NCBI GenBank assembly: GCA_903944555.1
Contig: CAJASG010000251.1
Location: 1 to 6,173 of the forward strand
Source of the DNA: an uncultured beta proteobacterium
GTDB lineage: Bacteria > Pseudomonadota > Gammaproteobacteria > Burkholderiales > Burkholderiaceae_C
Length of the DNA: 6,173 nt
Direction: 5' to 3'
The notes under the pieces are model-generated. The model was not told the DNA's origin. It made no database searches and was given only the letters and a program-made list of their open reading frames with translations. A program made the translations under genes and the position numbers. Positions 1 to 6,134 of this stretch are shown here, piece after piece. Position 1 is the first letter of the stretch. Every line of letters starts with the position of its first letter.

Positions 1-1335
1 CATGCTCTTATGGAACGCGCAGGTTTGGCTGTTGCACGGCTAGCTATGGCAATTGCACCCCACGCATCCCTCATCTGGATTCCATGCGGCCCCGGAAACA
101 ACGGCGGCGATGGCTTTGAAGCCGCCCTCCATTTAAAGAGCTGGGGCAAAAATCCAATAGTGACATTTATTGGAGACTCAAGAAAGCAACCCTCAGACGC
201 CACTGAAGCCCTTAGAAGGGCCACCCAAGCGAACGTCACCATCTCAGACGAAATTCCGGACCAGTACGATTTGTGTATAGACGCATTGTTTGGAATAGGC
301 ACAATTCGCAGCATGGGAGCGCATTACACGGCCTTGATAGCGCAGATAAATTCCAAGATCGCACCGGTCCTGTCCATAGATACACCATCCGGCCTAGGTG
401 CAGAAACCGGATTGGCCGGAGCAGTGTGTGTCAAAGCGGACATGACCTTGTGCTTGCTCAGCCTCAAACCAGGGCTGTTCACTGCCGATGGACGACATTT
501 CGCTGGGGAAGTGTGGTTTAACGCCCTGGATGTCCCGGAGGCAATCGGGGCCTGCGCCCAGTTGAATGCATGCTATTCCCCAAGGGCCCGTGCACCGAAT
601 ACACACAAAGGCACATTCGGCGACGTTGGCATTGTCGGAGGTGCACCCGGGATGTCCGGGGCTGCGCTACTAGCAGCACGAGCAGCACTGCACGGAGGCG
701 CGGGGCGCGTATTTCTGGCGTCACTAGACCCCAGTCAGACAGGACTCGACAGGAGTCAACCAGAGATCATGCACCGTCCTTTGGCTGAAATGGACTATGC
801 CTCGATGGCTGTTGTTGCTGGCTGCGGCGGTGGCGCCGCGATTCAGGAACACCTCGCGAGCATCATCACTCGCGCAGCCAAGCTGGTGCTGGATGCTGAC
901 GCACTGAACGTGCTCGCCAAGACATCAACGCTTCAAAAGCTACTTCGACAACGCCCCCCACACACCACGGTACTGACACCCCATCCACTGGAAGCGGCTC
1001 GCCTCATGGGCCTGCAAAGCGCAGAGGTACAAGCCCACCGCATGGATGTCGCGCAAGCAATGGCCAAGCGATTTTGCTGCGCAGTGGTACTGAAAGGCTC
1101 CGGCACGGTGATCACGGCGCCTGACAAACTACCGCGTATCAACACGTCCGGCAGCGCGCGTTTGGCAACAGCGGGGACAGGCGATGTCCTTGCTGGATTG
1201 ATTGGGGCCTACCTCGCGGCAGATGGGGACCTATTTGAACGCACATGCGAAGCCGTATATTGGCACGGTCATGTTTCTGATAATTGGAGCAATCAAGCCA
1301 CCATGACCGCCCAAGACCTCGTACTCGCACTCTAA
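1..1335 (+). CDS. nnr: Bifunctional NAD(P)H-hydrate epimerase / ADP-dependent NAD(P)H-hydrate dehydratase, 5' end missing
   Basis: This cytoplasmic metabolite-repair enzyme would interconvert the R and S hydrates of NADH and NADPH and dehydrate the S form back to the cofactor, using ADP. The frame is open from base 1 (His-Ala-Leu before the Met at position 10). The 'ALMERAG' segment is internal in the family, so the gene starts before the window and this Met is not its start. Counting from that Met, the YjeF_N epimerase domain shows GPGNNGGDG (27-35), an Asp in CIDALFG (91) and IDTPSG (123-128). The C-terminal carbohydrate-kinase-like dehydratase domain begins near HKGTFGDVGIVGG (199-211) and shows LDADALN (294-300), TPHPLEAARL (323-332), LKGSGTV (361-367) and GTGDVLAG (389-396), with the likely catalytic Asp at 392. 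The frequent GPGLG turn is replaced by GCGGG (271-275). It converges on rnr, 49 bp away. The family assignment is very secure. Confidence 0.95.
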   Translation, partial: HALMERAGLAVARLAMAIAPHASLIWIPCGPGNNGGDGFEAALHLKSWGKNPIVTFIGDSRKQPSDATEALRRATQANVTISDEIPDQYDLCIDALFGIGTIRSMGAHYTALIAQINSKIAPVLSIDTPSGLGAETGLAGAVCVKADMTLCLLSLKPGLFTADGRHFAGEVWFNALDVPEAIGACAQLNACYSPRARAPNTHKGTFGDVGIVGGAPGMSGAALLAARAALHGGAGRVFLASLDPSQTGLDRSQPEIMHRPLAEMDYASMAVVAGCGGGAAIQEHLASIITRAAKLVLDADALNVLAKTSTLQKLLRQRPPHTTVLTPHPLEAARLMGLQSAEVQAHRMDVAQAMAKRFCCAVVLKGSGTVITAPDKLPRINTSGSARLATAGTGDVLAGLIGAYLAADGDLFERTCEAVYWHGHVSDNWSNQATMTAQDLVLAL

Positions 1336-1365
1336 AAATAGAGGTCGAAATTCGCTTGGGCGACC
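1336..1365 (-). terminator. Possible weak intrinsic terminator of rnr
   Basis: Read on the minus strand just after the rnr stop, GGTCG and CGACC form a perfect 5-bp inverted repeat (1361-1365 with 1343-1347) with a 13-nt loop. The strand then reads TCTATTTTT, running into the end of nnr. The stem is short, so this is only a candidate. In the plus direction there is no T tract, so I see no intrinsic terminator for nnr in this 49-bp gap. Confidence 0.3.
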
Positions 1366-1384
1366 ATACTGAAAGCGGTAAAGC

Positions 1385-3649
1385 CTAGCGACGCTTCTTA
1401 GCCGCCTTTTTTGGCATCGATACAGGCTTATCAACTGACCGTGCAGCCTTGGTTTTTTTACCGGCAGAGCTGTTGCGGGGCTCGGCTTGAGGGAAAACAC
1501 GACGAGAGTTCGATTTTTCGTCGCGTTGTTCACCCATTTCCGGGCGGGACTTCGGATTGCGAACCACTCCTTTTTCATCCATCGCACGGCCGATCAAACC
1601 GTCGGCATCCTGCACCAAACGGAAATCAATTCTCCGACCATCCAAGTCAACCCGGCTAACTTGGATACGAACTCGCGTGCCAATCGCATAACGGGTTCCG
1701 GTTCGTTCGCCCCGCAACTCCTGGCGTGCTTCATCGAACCTGAAGTACTCTCCACCCAGCTCGGTGATGTGCACCAGCCCTTCGACATACATTGCATCCA
1801 AAGTAACGAACACCCCAAAACTTGTGGCAGACGTTACAACGCCGCTGTATTCTTCGCCCAAATGCTCACGCATGTATTTGCACTTTAGCCACGCCTCGAC
1901 GTCCCGGCTGGCCTCGTCTGCGCGACGTTCGTTGGCACTGCAATGCAGTCCGGCTGCCTGCCATGCCAAGCCATCGGCACTGATTTTTTTCGGCTTAATC
2001 CCGGGTTGGCCAACCTTGGCTGCCAGTCCTTTTTCCAGTCTGCGAGCCAGCTTGGCATGGGCTTCTCCCGGCAATGGAAGCGTTGGCAACTGGTATTTTG
2101 TTTTGGCCAAAACAGCTTTAATAACCCGATGAACCAGTAGATCCGGATAACGTCGTATAGGGCTGGTGAAGTGCGTGTACGCATCAAATGCCAGACCAAA
2201 ATGCCCTTCATTGACCGGCGTGTAAATCGCCTGCTGCATGGAGCGCAGCAGCATCGAGTGGATTTGCTGCGCATCGGGACGGTCTTTGGTCGCATTGGCA
2301 ATGGACTGGAAGTCACCAGGGGATGGCGAATCACCGATTGACATTCCGACACCCGTCGCCTTGAGGTAACTCCGTAAAGTTTCCACTTTTTCTGGCGTTG
2401 GACCTTCATGCACGCGAAAGAGCCCCTGATGCTTGCTTTGCGCAATATAGTCAGCGCTGCATACGTTCGCCGCGAGCATCGCCTCTTCAATAAGACGGTG
2501 CGCTACGTTACGGGTGCGAGGAATGATCTTTTCGATACGGCCGTTTTCGTCGCAGACAATTTGCGTCTCGGTTGTTTCGAAATCAACAGCCCCCCGCTTT
2601 TGCCTGGATTTGGTGAGAGATTGAAAGACACCATGGAGATTTAACAAATCATCCACGCGGTCCTTGCGTTTCTCTGCTTCTGGGCCACGGGTGTTTCCCA
2701 GAATCGCAGCAACCTCCGTGTAAGTAAAGCGGGCGTGACTCCACATCACAGCAGGGTAGAACTGATAGGCATCGACTTCGCCATCAGACGTCACAAACAT
2801 GTCGCACACCATGCACAAGCGTTCAACTTCAGGATTCAATGAGCAAAGGCCATTGGAAAGCTTTTCCGGCAGCATCGGGATCACCCGACGCGGAAAATAC
2901 ACGCTGGTAGCACGGTCATAGGCGTCAACGTCTATTGCCGACCCGGTTTCCACATAATGACTGACGTCGGCGATGGCGACCAATAGCCGCCAACCCTGCA
3001 CAGCAGATTTCCCCCGACCTTTTGACGCAGGCTCGCAATACACCGCATCGTCAAAGTCTCTCGCATCTTCCCCATCAATCGTCACCAAGGGGATATCTGT
3101 CAGATCGATGCGCCCAACCTTGTCCTGCGGGCCAACTTTGTCTGGCAGGGTCCGCGCCAACGCAATGCAAGCCTCCGAAAACTCATGCGGAACGCTGTAC
3201 TTCCGAACCGCGATCTCAATCTCCATCCCGGGATCATCCACCTCCCCAAGAACTTCTTTGATGCGCCCTACCGGTTGGCCAAACAATGCGGGGGGCTCAA
3301 CCAACTCAACCACAACCACCTGCCCAGCCTTTGCTACGCTGGTAGCCCCCTTGGGAATCAATACGTCTTGTCCATATCGCTTGTCTTCAGGAGCAACCAA
3401 CCAGACTCCCCCTTCCAACAACAAACGTCCAATAATCGGTTGCATGGACCGCTCAACGATCTCGACCACGCGCCCCTCGGGCCTGCCTTTGCGATCGCTG
3501 CGAACAATGCGAACCTTCACGCGGTCCCTGTGCAACACCGCACGCATCTCATTCGGTGGCAAATAGATGTCTGGAGCACCGTCATCGCGCGACACAAAAC
3601 CGTGTCCATCACGATGCCCTTGGACAACTCCCTCAACTTCGTCCAGCAA
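1385..3649 (-). CDS. rnr: Ribonuclease R, 3'-5' exoribonuclease of the RNB (RNase II) family
   Basis: RNase R degrades structured RNA processively from the 3' end and acts in mRNA decay, rRNA quality control and trans-translation. Counting from the TTG start at 3649 (754 residues), OB/cold-shock domains fill about residues 5-150 (VQGHRDGHGF at 9-18). The RNB catalytic domain follows, with IDGEDARDFDDAV at 191-203. Its Asp residues 192, 198, 200 and 201 match the metal ligands and catalytic Asp of the E. coli enzyme. HFTSPIRRYPDL is at 493-504, an S1 domain at about 597-680, and a lysine/arginine-rich tail at 729-754. The N-terminal winged-helix region of E. coli RNase R (813 residues) is absent. 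No ATG or GTG lies in frame between the upstream stop (3728-3730) and the first domain. TTG at 3649 has no Shine-Dalgarno sequence, while ATC at 3674-3676 follows AGGAAAGAGAG and would give 763 residues. Function is certain; the start is not. Confidence 0.96.
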   Translation of the reverse strand: MLDEVEGVVQGHRDGHGFVSRDDGAPDIYLPPNEMRAVLHRDRVKVRIVRSDRKGRPEGRVVEIVERSMQPIIGRLLLEGGVWLVAPEDKRYGQDVLIPKGATSVAKAGQVVVVELVEPPALFGQPVGRIKEVLGEVDDPGMEIEIAVRKYSVPHEFSEACIALARTLPDKVGPQDKVGRIDLTDIPLVTIDGEDARDFDDAVYCEPASKGRGKSAVQGWRLLVAIADVSHYVETGSAIDVDAYDRATSVYFPRRVIPMLPEKLSNGLCSLNPEVERLCMVCDMFVTSDGEVDAYQFYPAVMWSHARFTYTEVAAILGNTRGPEAEKRKDRVDDLLNLHGVFQSLTKSRQKRGAVDFETTETQIVCDENGRIEKIIPRTRNVAHRLIEEAMLAANVCSADYIAQSKHQGLFRVHEGPTPEKVETLRSYLKATGVGMSIGDSPSPGDFQSIANATKDRPDAQQIHSMLLRSMQQAIYTPVNEGHFGLAFDAYTHFTSPIRRYPDLLVHRVIKAVLAKTKYQLPTLPLPGEAHAKLARRLEKGLAAKVGQPGIKPKKISADGLAWQAAGLHCSANERRADEASRDVEAWLKCKYMREHLGEEYSGVVTSATSFGVFVTLDAMYVEGLVHITELGGEYFRFDEARQELRGERTGTRYAIGTRVRIQVSRVDLDGRRIDFRLVQDADGLIGRAMDEKGVVRNPKSRPEMGEQRDEKSNSRRVFPQAEPRNSSAGKKTKAARSVDKPVSMPKKAAKKRR

Positions 3650-3683
3650 GCCGCTGGTCTGGCTAATATTCTTGATGAAATTG

Positions 3684-3694
3684 CTCTCTTTCCT
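3684..3694 (-). promoter_or_regulatory. Purine-rich Shine-Dalgarno candidate for rnr
   Basis: The minus strand reads AGGAAAGAGAG here. Its last base is 7 nt before an in-frame ATC codon (3676-3674), after which the product would read I/M-KNISQTSG into LLDEVEG. The alternative TTG start at 3649 lies about 34 nt downstream of this site, too far to use it. The element therefore argues for initiation at the rare ATC codon, or for a strain-specific or sequencing change of an original ATG. Confidence 0.45.
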
Positions 3695-3767
3695 GAAATG
3701 CCCTTTTGGCAGAATAAATACAAAAAATCATTAGTGGAATCCCCCGACACACATCCATATTTAGCGG

Positions 3768-3792
3768 TTGCGATTCACATCTTGCATCGCAA
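3768..3792. repeat. Perfect 7-bp inverted repeat in the rnr/tRNA-Leu promoter region
   Basis: TTGCGAT (3768-3774) and ATCGCAA (3786-3792) are exact reverse complements separated by 11 nt, with one further possible G-T pair outside. It is not followed directly by a T run in either direction, so it does not look like a terminator. A protein-binding site between the two divergent transcription units is possible, but no regulator is identified. Confidence 0.4.
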
Positions 3793-3813
3793 TACAACTG
3801 ATTTTTTCACTGA

Positions 3814-3843
3814 TTCAAGTATGCTCTAATTTCATTGTAGAAT
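3814..3843 (+). promoter_or_regulatory. Candidate sigma-70 promoter of tRNA-Leu
   Basis: TAGAAT at 3838-3843 matches TATAAT at five of six bases. A poor -35, TTCAAG at 3814-3819, lies 18 bp upstream. Transcription would begin near 3850, a few bases before the mature tRNA. The bases between the -10 and the tRNA are fairly GC-rich (AGACGCTG), as is common for stringently controlled stable-RNA promoters; that regulation is inferred. Confidence 0.45.
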
Positions 3844-3853
3844 AGACGCTGTA

Positions 3854-3938
3854 GCCCGGGTGGCGGAATTGGTAGACGCATACGGTTCAGGTCCGTACGC
3901 CGAAAGGTGTGGAGATTCGAGTTCTCTCCCGGGCACCA
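3854..3938 (+). tRNA. tRNA-Leu, anticodon CAG
   Basis: An 85-nt class II tRNA decoding CUG. The acceptor stem pairs GCCCGGG (3854-3860) with CCCGGGC (3928-3934). Discriminator A is at 3935 and CCA is encoded at 3936-3938. The D arm contains GGTAGACGC. The anticodon stem is TACGG/CCGTA (3881-3885 with 3893-3897) around the loop TTCAGGT, with CAG at 3888-3890. The variable arm folds as CGCC-GAAA-GGTG, typical of leucine tRNA in having an extra stem. The T arm pairs GGAGA with TCTCT around TTCGAGT, with one G-U pair. Discriminator A and the long variable arm agree with leucine identity. It appears to be a single-gene unit with its own promoter and terminator. Confidence 0.97.
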
Positions 3939-3948
3939 ACAGATAGAT

Positions 3949-3980
3949 AAGGCCTGTGACGCAAGTCACAGGCCTTTTTC
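3949..3980 (+). terminator. Strong intrinsic terminator after tRNA-Leu
   Basis: AAGGCCTGTGAC (3949-3960) and GTCACAGGCCTT (3965-3976) form a perfect 12-bp stem closed by a GCAA tetraloop. The 3' arm runs into the T tract 3975-3979, followed by C and four more T. It begins 11 nt after the tRNA CCA. Read on the minus strand the stem is followed by a T-poor sequence, so it would be a weaker terminator for rimO coming from the other side. Confidence 0.93.
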
Positions 3981-4112
3981 TTTTGTCGATCCAACTTTTA
4001 CTGCTGACGCAAACCACACTGCGCAGCTATCCGACTCTTATGTTTATATTCTTTCGACGGTGCCCCAATCCAAGGGCATCTCGGCGAACCGGGAATACCC
4101 TGAATTAACCGA

Positions 4113-5516
4113 TTAGATCGGAAGTCCAACCAAATCATGTCCTTGGGCGCTCACAATACGCGCCTTGGTGAATTCACCGACCTTCAGGGTTTTGCTGATT
4201 TTTTCAGGCGGCAACAATCGCACCACACCGTCAATTTCCGGTGCATCGGCATAGCTTCTACCAAGACCGCCCTTTTTTCCCATCCCTGGCGCAGAATCCA
4301 CCAGAATCTGCATGACCGAGCCAACACGATTGCGCAGTTTTTCCACGGATACCTCTTCGGCCACCGCCATAAACCGCGCCCGGCGCTCTTCACGTACTTC
4401 AATTGGCAACATGCCTGGCAGTTCATTTGCCAAGGCACCACTTACCGGGCTGTAGGCAAAGCAACCTGCTCGGTCAATTCGGGCCTCGCGAACAAACTCC
4501 AGCAAATGCGAGAACTCTTCTTCAGTTTCGCCCGGAAACCCCGCAATAAACGTACTCCGCACCACCAATTCGGGGCAAGCAGCTCGCCATTGCTGGATAC
4601 GATCCAGATTTTTTTCACCGCTTGCAGGTCGCTTCATACGTCGCAAAACATCAGGATGGCTGTGCTGCAATGGCACATCCAAATAAGGCAACACCTGTCC
4701 GGACGCCATGAGCGGAATGATCTCGTCAACACTGGGGTACGGATAGACGTAGTGCAAGCGCACCCAAGCCCCGTATTGCGCTGCAATTTCACCCAAGGTT
4801 TTCACCAACTCCAACATGCGGGTTTTGACGGGCTTGCCATCCCAAAACCCGGTACGGTACTTCACATCAACGCCATAGGCAGAAGTGTCTTGACTGATGA
4901 CCAACAGCTCTTTAACGCCCCCCTCAAACAATGCACGGGCTTCGGTCAGTACATCGCCAATAGGACGCGAAACCAAATCACCACGCATCGATGGGATGAT
5001 GCAAAAAGTGCAACGGTGATTGCAGCCTTCGCTGATCTTGAGGTACGCGTAATGCCGCGGAGTTAGCTTGATCCCTGCGACACCGAAAGCATTGGGCACC
5101 AAATCAACAAACGGGTCATGCGGTTTTGGCAAATTCAGATGCACTGCATCCATCACCTCTTGCGTCGCATGCGGACCTGTTACCGCCAGAACTTTGGGAT
5201 GCATCTGGAGCACCAGATTTCCCCCGCCATCCCCTTTTTTTGCACCCAGACATCCTGTAACAATGACCCGTCCGTTTTCGGCCAACGCCTCACCAATGGT
5301 GTCGAGGCTTTCCTTGACCGCATCGTCGATGAAACCACAGGTATTCACAATGACCAGATCTGCACCCTGAAACGTCTTCGACGTCTGATAACCCTCCGCG
5401 CTCAGTTGCGTGAGGATCAACTCTGAGTCCGTCAGTGCTTTGGGGCAGCCCAAGCTGACAAAACCCACTTTGGGAGCCGGATTGGATGTGGGATTGGGGG
5501 ATATTGTTTCGCTCAT
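4113..5516 (-). CDS. rimO: Ribosomal protein S12 methylthiotransferase RimO
   Basis: RimO is a radical S-adenosylmethionine enzyme with two iron-sulfur clusters that adds a methylthio group to the conserved Asp (Asp88 in E. coli) of ribosomal protein S12. The 467-residue product has the full family architecture. The UPF0004 domain supplies Cys24 (LGCPKAL), Cys60 (VNTCGF) and Cys89 (VTGCLG) for one cluster. The radical SAM motif CNHRCTFC (Cys165, Cys169, Cys172) binds the other. A C-terminal TRAM domain spans about 393-467. Opening with [15 protein letters not shown] identifies RimO over its relative MiaB. The ATG at 5516 has no clear Shine-Dalgarno sequence, only an AT-rich leader. The gene follows phaR by 44 bp on the same strand, so co-transcription and possibly translational dependence are likely. 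A small glycine/lysine-rich insert (93-99) coincides with homopolymer runs. I see no convincing terminator of its own after the stop. Confidence 0.97.
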   Translation of the reverse strand: MSETISPNPTSNPAPKVGFVSLGCPKALTDSELILTQLSAEGYQTSKTFQGADLVIVNTCGFIDDAVKESLDTIGEALAENGRVIVTGCLGAKKGDGGGNLVLQMHPKVLAVTGPHATQEVMDAVHLNLPKPHDPFVDLVPNAFGVAGIKLTPRHYAYLKISEGCNHRCTFCIIPSMRGDLVSRPIGDVLTEARALFEGGVKELLVISQDTSAYGVDVKYRTGFWDGKPVKTRMLELVKTLGEIAAQYGAWVRLHYVYPYPSVDEIIPLMASGQVLPYLDVPLQHSHPDVLRRMKRPASGEKNLDRIQQWRAACPELVVRSTFIAGFPGETEEEFSHLLEFVREARIDRAGCFAYSPVSGALANELPGMLPIEVREERRARFMAVAEEVSVEKLRNRVGSVMQILVDSAPGMGKKGGLGRSYADAPEIDGVVRLLPPEKISKTLKVGEFTKARIVSAQGHDLVGLPI

Positions 5517-5535
5517 ATTTAGATATGTCGAGGCT

Positions 5536-5555
5536 ATTCGGTCCGGAGCCCGAAT
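5536..5555. repeat. 6-bp inverted repeat between phaR and rimO
   Basis: ATTCGG (5536-5541) and CCGAAT (5550-5555) are exact reverse complements with an 8-nt loop that itself holds TCCGGA. It occupies about half of the 44-bp gap between phaR and rimO. No T run follows on the minus strand, so it is unlikely to terminate transcription. It could be a processing or RNA-stability hairpin. Confidence 0.4.
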
Positions 5556-5560
5556 CGCAT

Positions 5561-6010
5561 CTAGCGTTTCAGGCCGAAATTGCCAAGAAACTGTTCAGTT
5601 TGTTTTTGCATCTGCTCCTGCATCTGCTGAAAGGGATTGCTTCCAATGACCCCCTGCATCATGGGCGCTTGCAAGTCCATCAGTGCCTGCATATTTTTTT
5701 CCAGATACCCGCCCATCATTCCTTGCATGGCATGCCCATAAAAACGAATGATGTTGGATAGCACGGGCGCTGTGAACATCGGAGATCCATTAGCCTCCTC
5801 TTCCAGAATGATCTGCAGCAATATGCTCCGTGTGAGGTCTTCTCCTGTTTTCGCATCGCGAACCACGAAAGACTCACTCTCCATGACCAAGCGCTTTATT
5901 TCGGCAAGGGTTATATAGCTGGAAGTATCCGTATCGTACAAACGACGATTAGGATATTTCTTGATGACCCTTTTAGGGATCTCGCCGTCTTTGGATGTTT
6001 TATTTTGCAT
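5561..6010 (-). CDS. phaR: Polyhydroxyalkanoate synthesis regulator (repressor) PhaR
   Basis: PhaR is a cytoplasmic DNA-binding protein that also binds nascent PHA (polyhydroxybutyrate) granules. In characterised relatives it represses phasin genes and its own gene until polymer forms and titrates it. The 149-residue product has the N-terminal PHB/PHA accumulation regulator DNA-binding domain (about 14-73), marked by [14 protein letters not shown] and [17 protein letters not shown], then a second PHB_acc-type segment (about 80-120) with [20 protein letters not shown]. The tail after residue 127 is rich in Gln and Met, is probably helical, and is shorter than in many homologues. The ATG at 6010 is the only usual start, since an in-frame TAG lies just upstream (6037-6035). 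GAGGA at 6027-6023 is a Shine-Dalgarno candidate with a rather long 12-nt spacing. It probably leads a phaR-rimO transcript. No PHA synthesis genes are in the window. Confidence 0.96.
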   Translation of the reverse strand: MQNKTSKDGEIPKRVIKKYPNRRLYDTDTSSYITLAEIKRLVMESESFVVRDAKTGEDLTRSILLQIILEEEANGSPMFTAPVLSNIIRFYGHAMQGMMGGYLEKNMQALMDLQAPMMQGVIGSNPFQQMQEQMQKQTEQFLGNFGLKR

Positions 6011-6045
6011 TGCGGGGGAAGGTCCTCGGCACTCCTAAGAGACCG

Positions 6046-6072
6046 AAAATGTGTTGCACTGCAGCACATTTT
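6046..6072. promoter_or_regulatory. Probable PhaR operator: 27-bp imperfect palindrome upstream of phaR
   Basis: AAAATGTGTTGC (6046-6057) and GCAGCACATTTT (6061-6072) are reverse complements at 11 of 12 positions, around a 3-bp centre ACT. The core TTGC-ACT-GCAG closely resembles the CTGC-N3-GCAG dyad reported for PhaR of other bacteria. The site lies 36-62 bp before the phaR start and overlaps the -10 candidate, as expected for autorepression. Alternatively the stem, with T's after it on the minus strand, could act as a weak terminator of the upstream tRNA. Confidence 0.65.
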
Positions 6073-6073
6073 A
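6068..6073 (-). promoter_or_regulatory. Candidate -10 element of the phaR promoter
   Basis: The minus strand reads TAAAAT, matching TATAAT at five of six bases. The hexamer 17 bp upstream is GTCGCA (6096-6091), a poor -35. Transcription would start near 6061, inside the palindrome, so a protein bound there would block RNA polymerase. Confidence 0.4.
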
Positions 6074-6084
6074 AAGAGTATCCC

Positions 6085-6118
6085 CCTGCTTGCGACCTAG
6101 GTTAACCCTAAAAGCAGG
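6085..6118. repeat. 7-bp inverted repeat between the end tRNA and phaR
   Basis: CCTGCTT (6085-6091) and AAGCAGG (6112-6118) are exact reverse complements with a 20-nt loop. The loop contains a smaller near-palindrome around GTTAAC (6101-6106). No T run follows in either direction. It could be a tRNA 3' trailer structure or a second regulatory site. Confidence 0.35.
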
Positions 6119-6134
6119 TGGCAAAGTATAAATT

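Larger units (their letters stand above)
3650..3853. other. Divergent intergenic region between rnr and tRNA-Leu
   Basis: This 204-bp stretch is AT-richer than its flanks and must carry the promoters of rnr (minus) and tRNA-Leu (plus). It contains no convincing small gene. For rnr the best -10 is TATTCT (3716-3711, minus), but I see no acceptable -35 at the right distance. A perfect 7-bp inverted repeat at 3768-3792 is listed separately. Confidence 0.5.

Noticed and set aside
1885..2490. A 201-codon minus-strand frame inside rnr
   Set aside because: Same strand but another frame within the intact RNase R catalytic region; its sequence is basic and resembles an out-of-frame reading.
3517..3750. 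A 77-codon minus-strand frame overlapping the rnr 5' end, considered as a frameshifted N-terminus of RNase R
   Set aside because: Its translation does not resemble the missing winged-helix domain and joins the rnr frame at no obvious slippage site. The upstream residues in the rnr frame itself are just as plausible.
3766..3810. A minus-strand GTG mini-ORF (VKKSVVLRCKM) upstream of rnr, considered as a leader peptide
   Set aside because: Only 11 codons, no clear Shine-Dalgarno sequence, and no coupled attenuator structure was visible.
2973..3829. Two overlapping plus-strand open frames of 197 and 214 codons opposite the start of rnr
   Set aside because: They are antisense to the OB and RNB domains of RNase R, have low-complexity or implausible composition, and lack family features.
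4043..4083. TGCCC/GGGCA inverted repeat downstream of rimO, considered as its terminator
   Set aside because: Only 5 bp with an 8-nt loop, and no T run follows on the minus strand.
3832..4116. Small open frames on both strands across tRNA-Leu and its terminator
   Set aside because: They run through the tRNA gene and the terminator stem, so they are not credible genes. The 136 bp from 3977 to 4112 hold nothing else I can support.
4137..5066. A 309-codon open frame on the plus strand opposite rimO
   Set aside because: It lies wholly antisense to a fully conserved RimO, its translation resembles no family I know, and it has no Shine-Dalgarno sequence. It is a shadow of the rimO codons.
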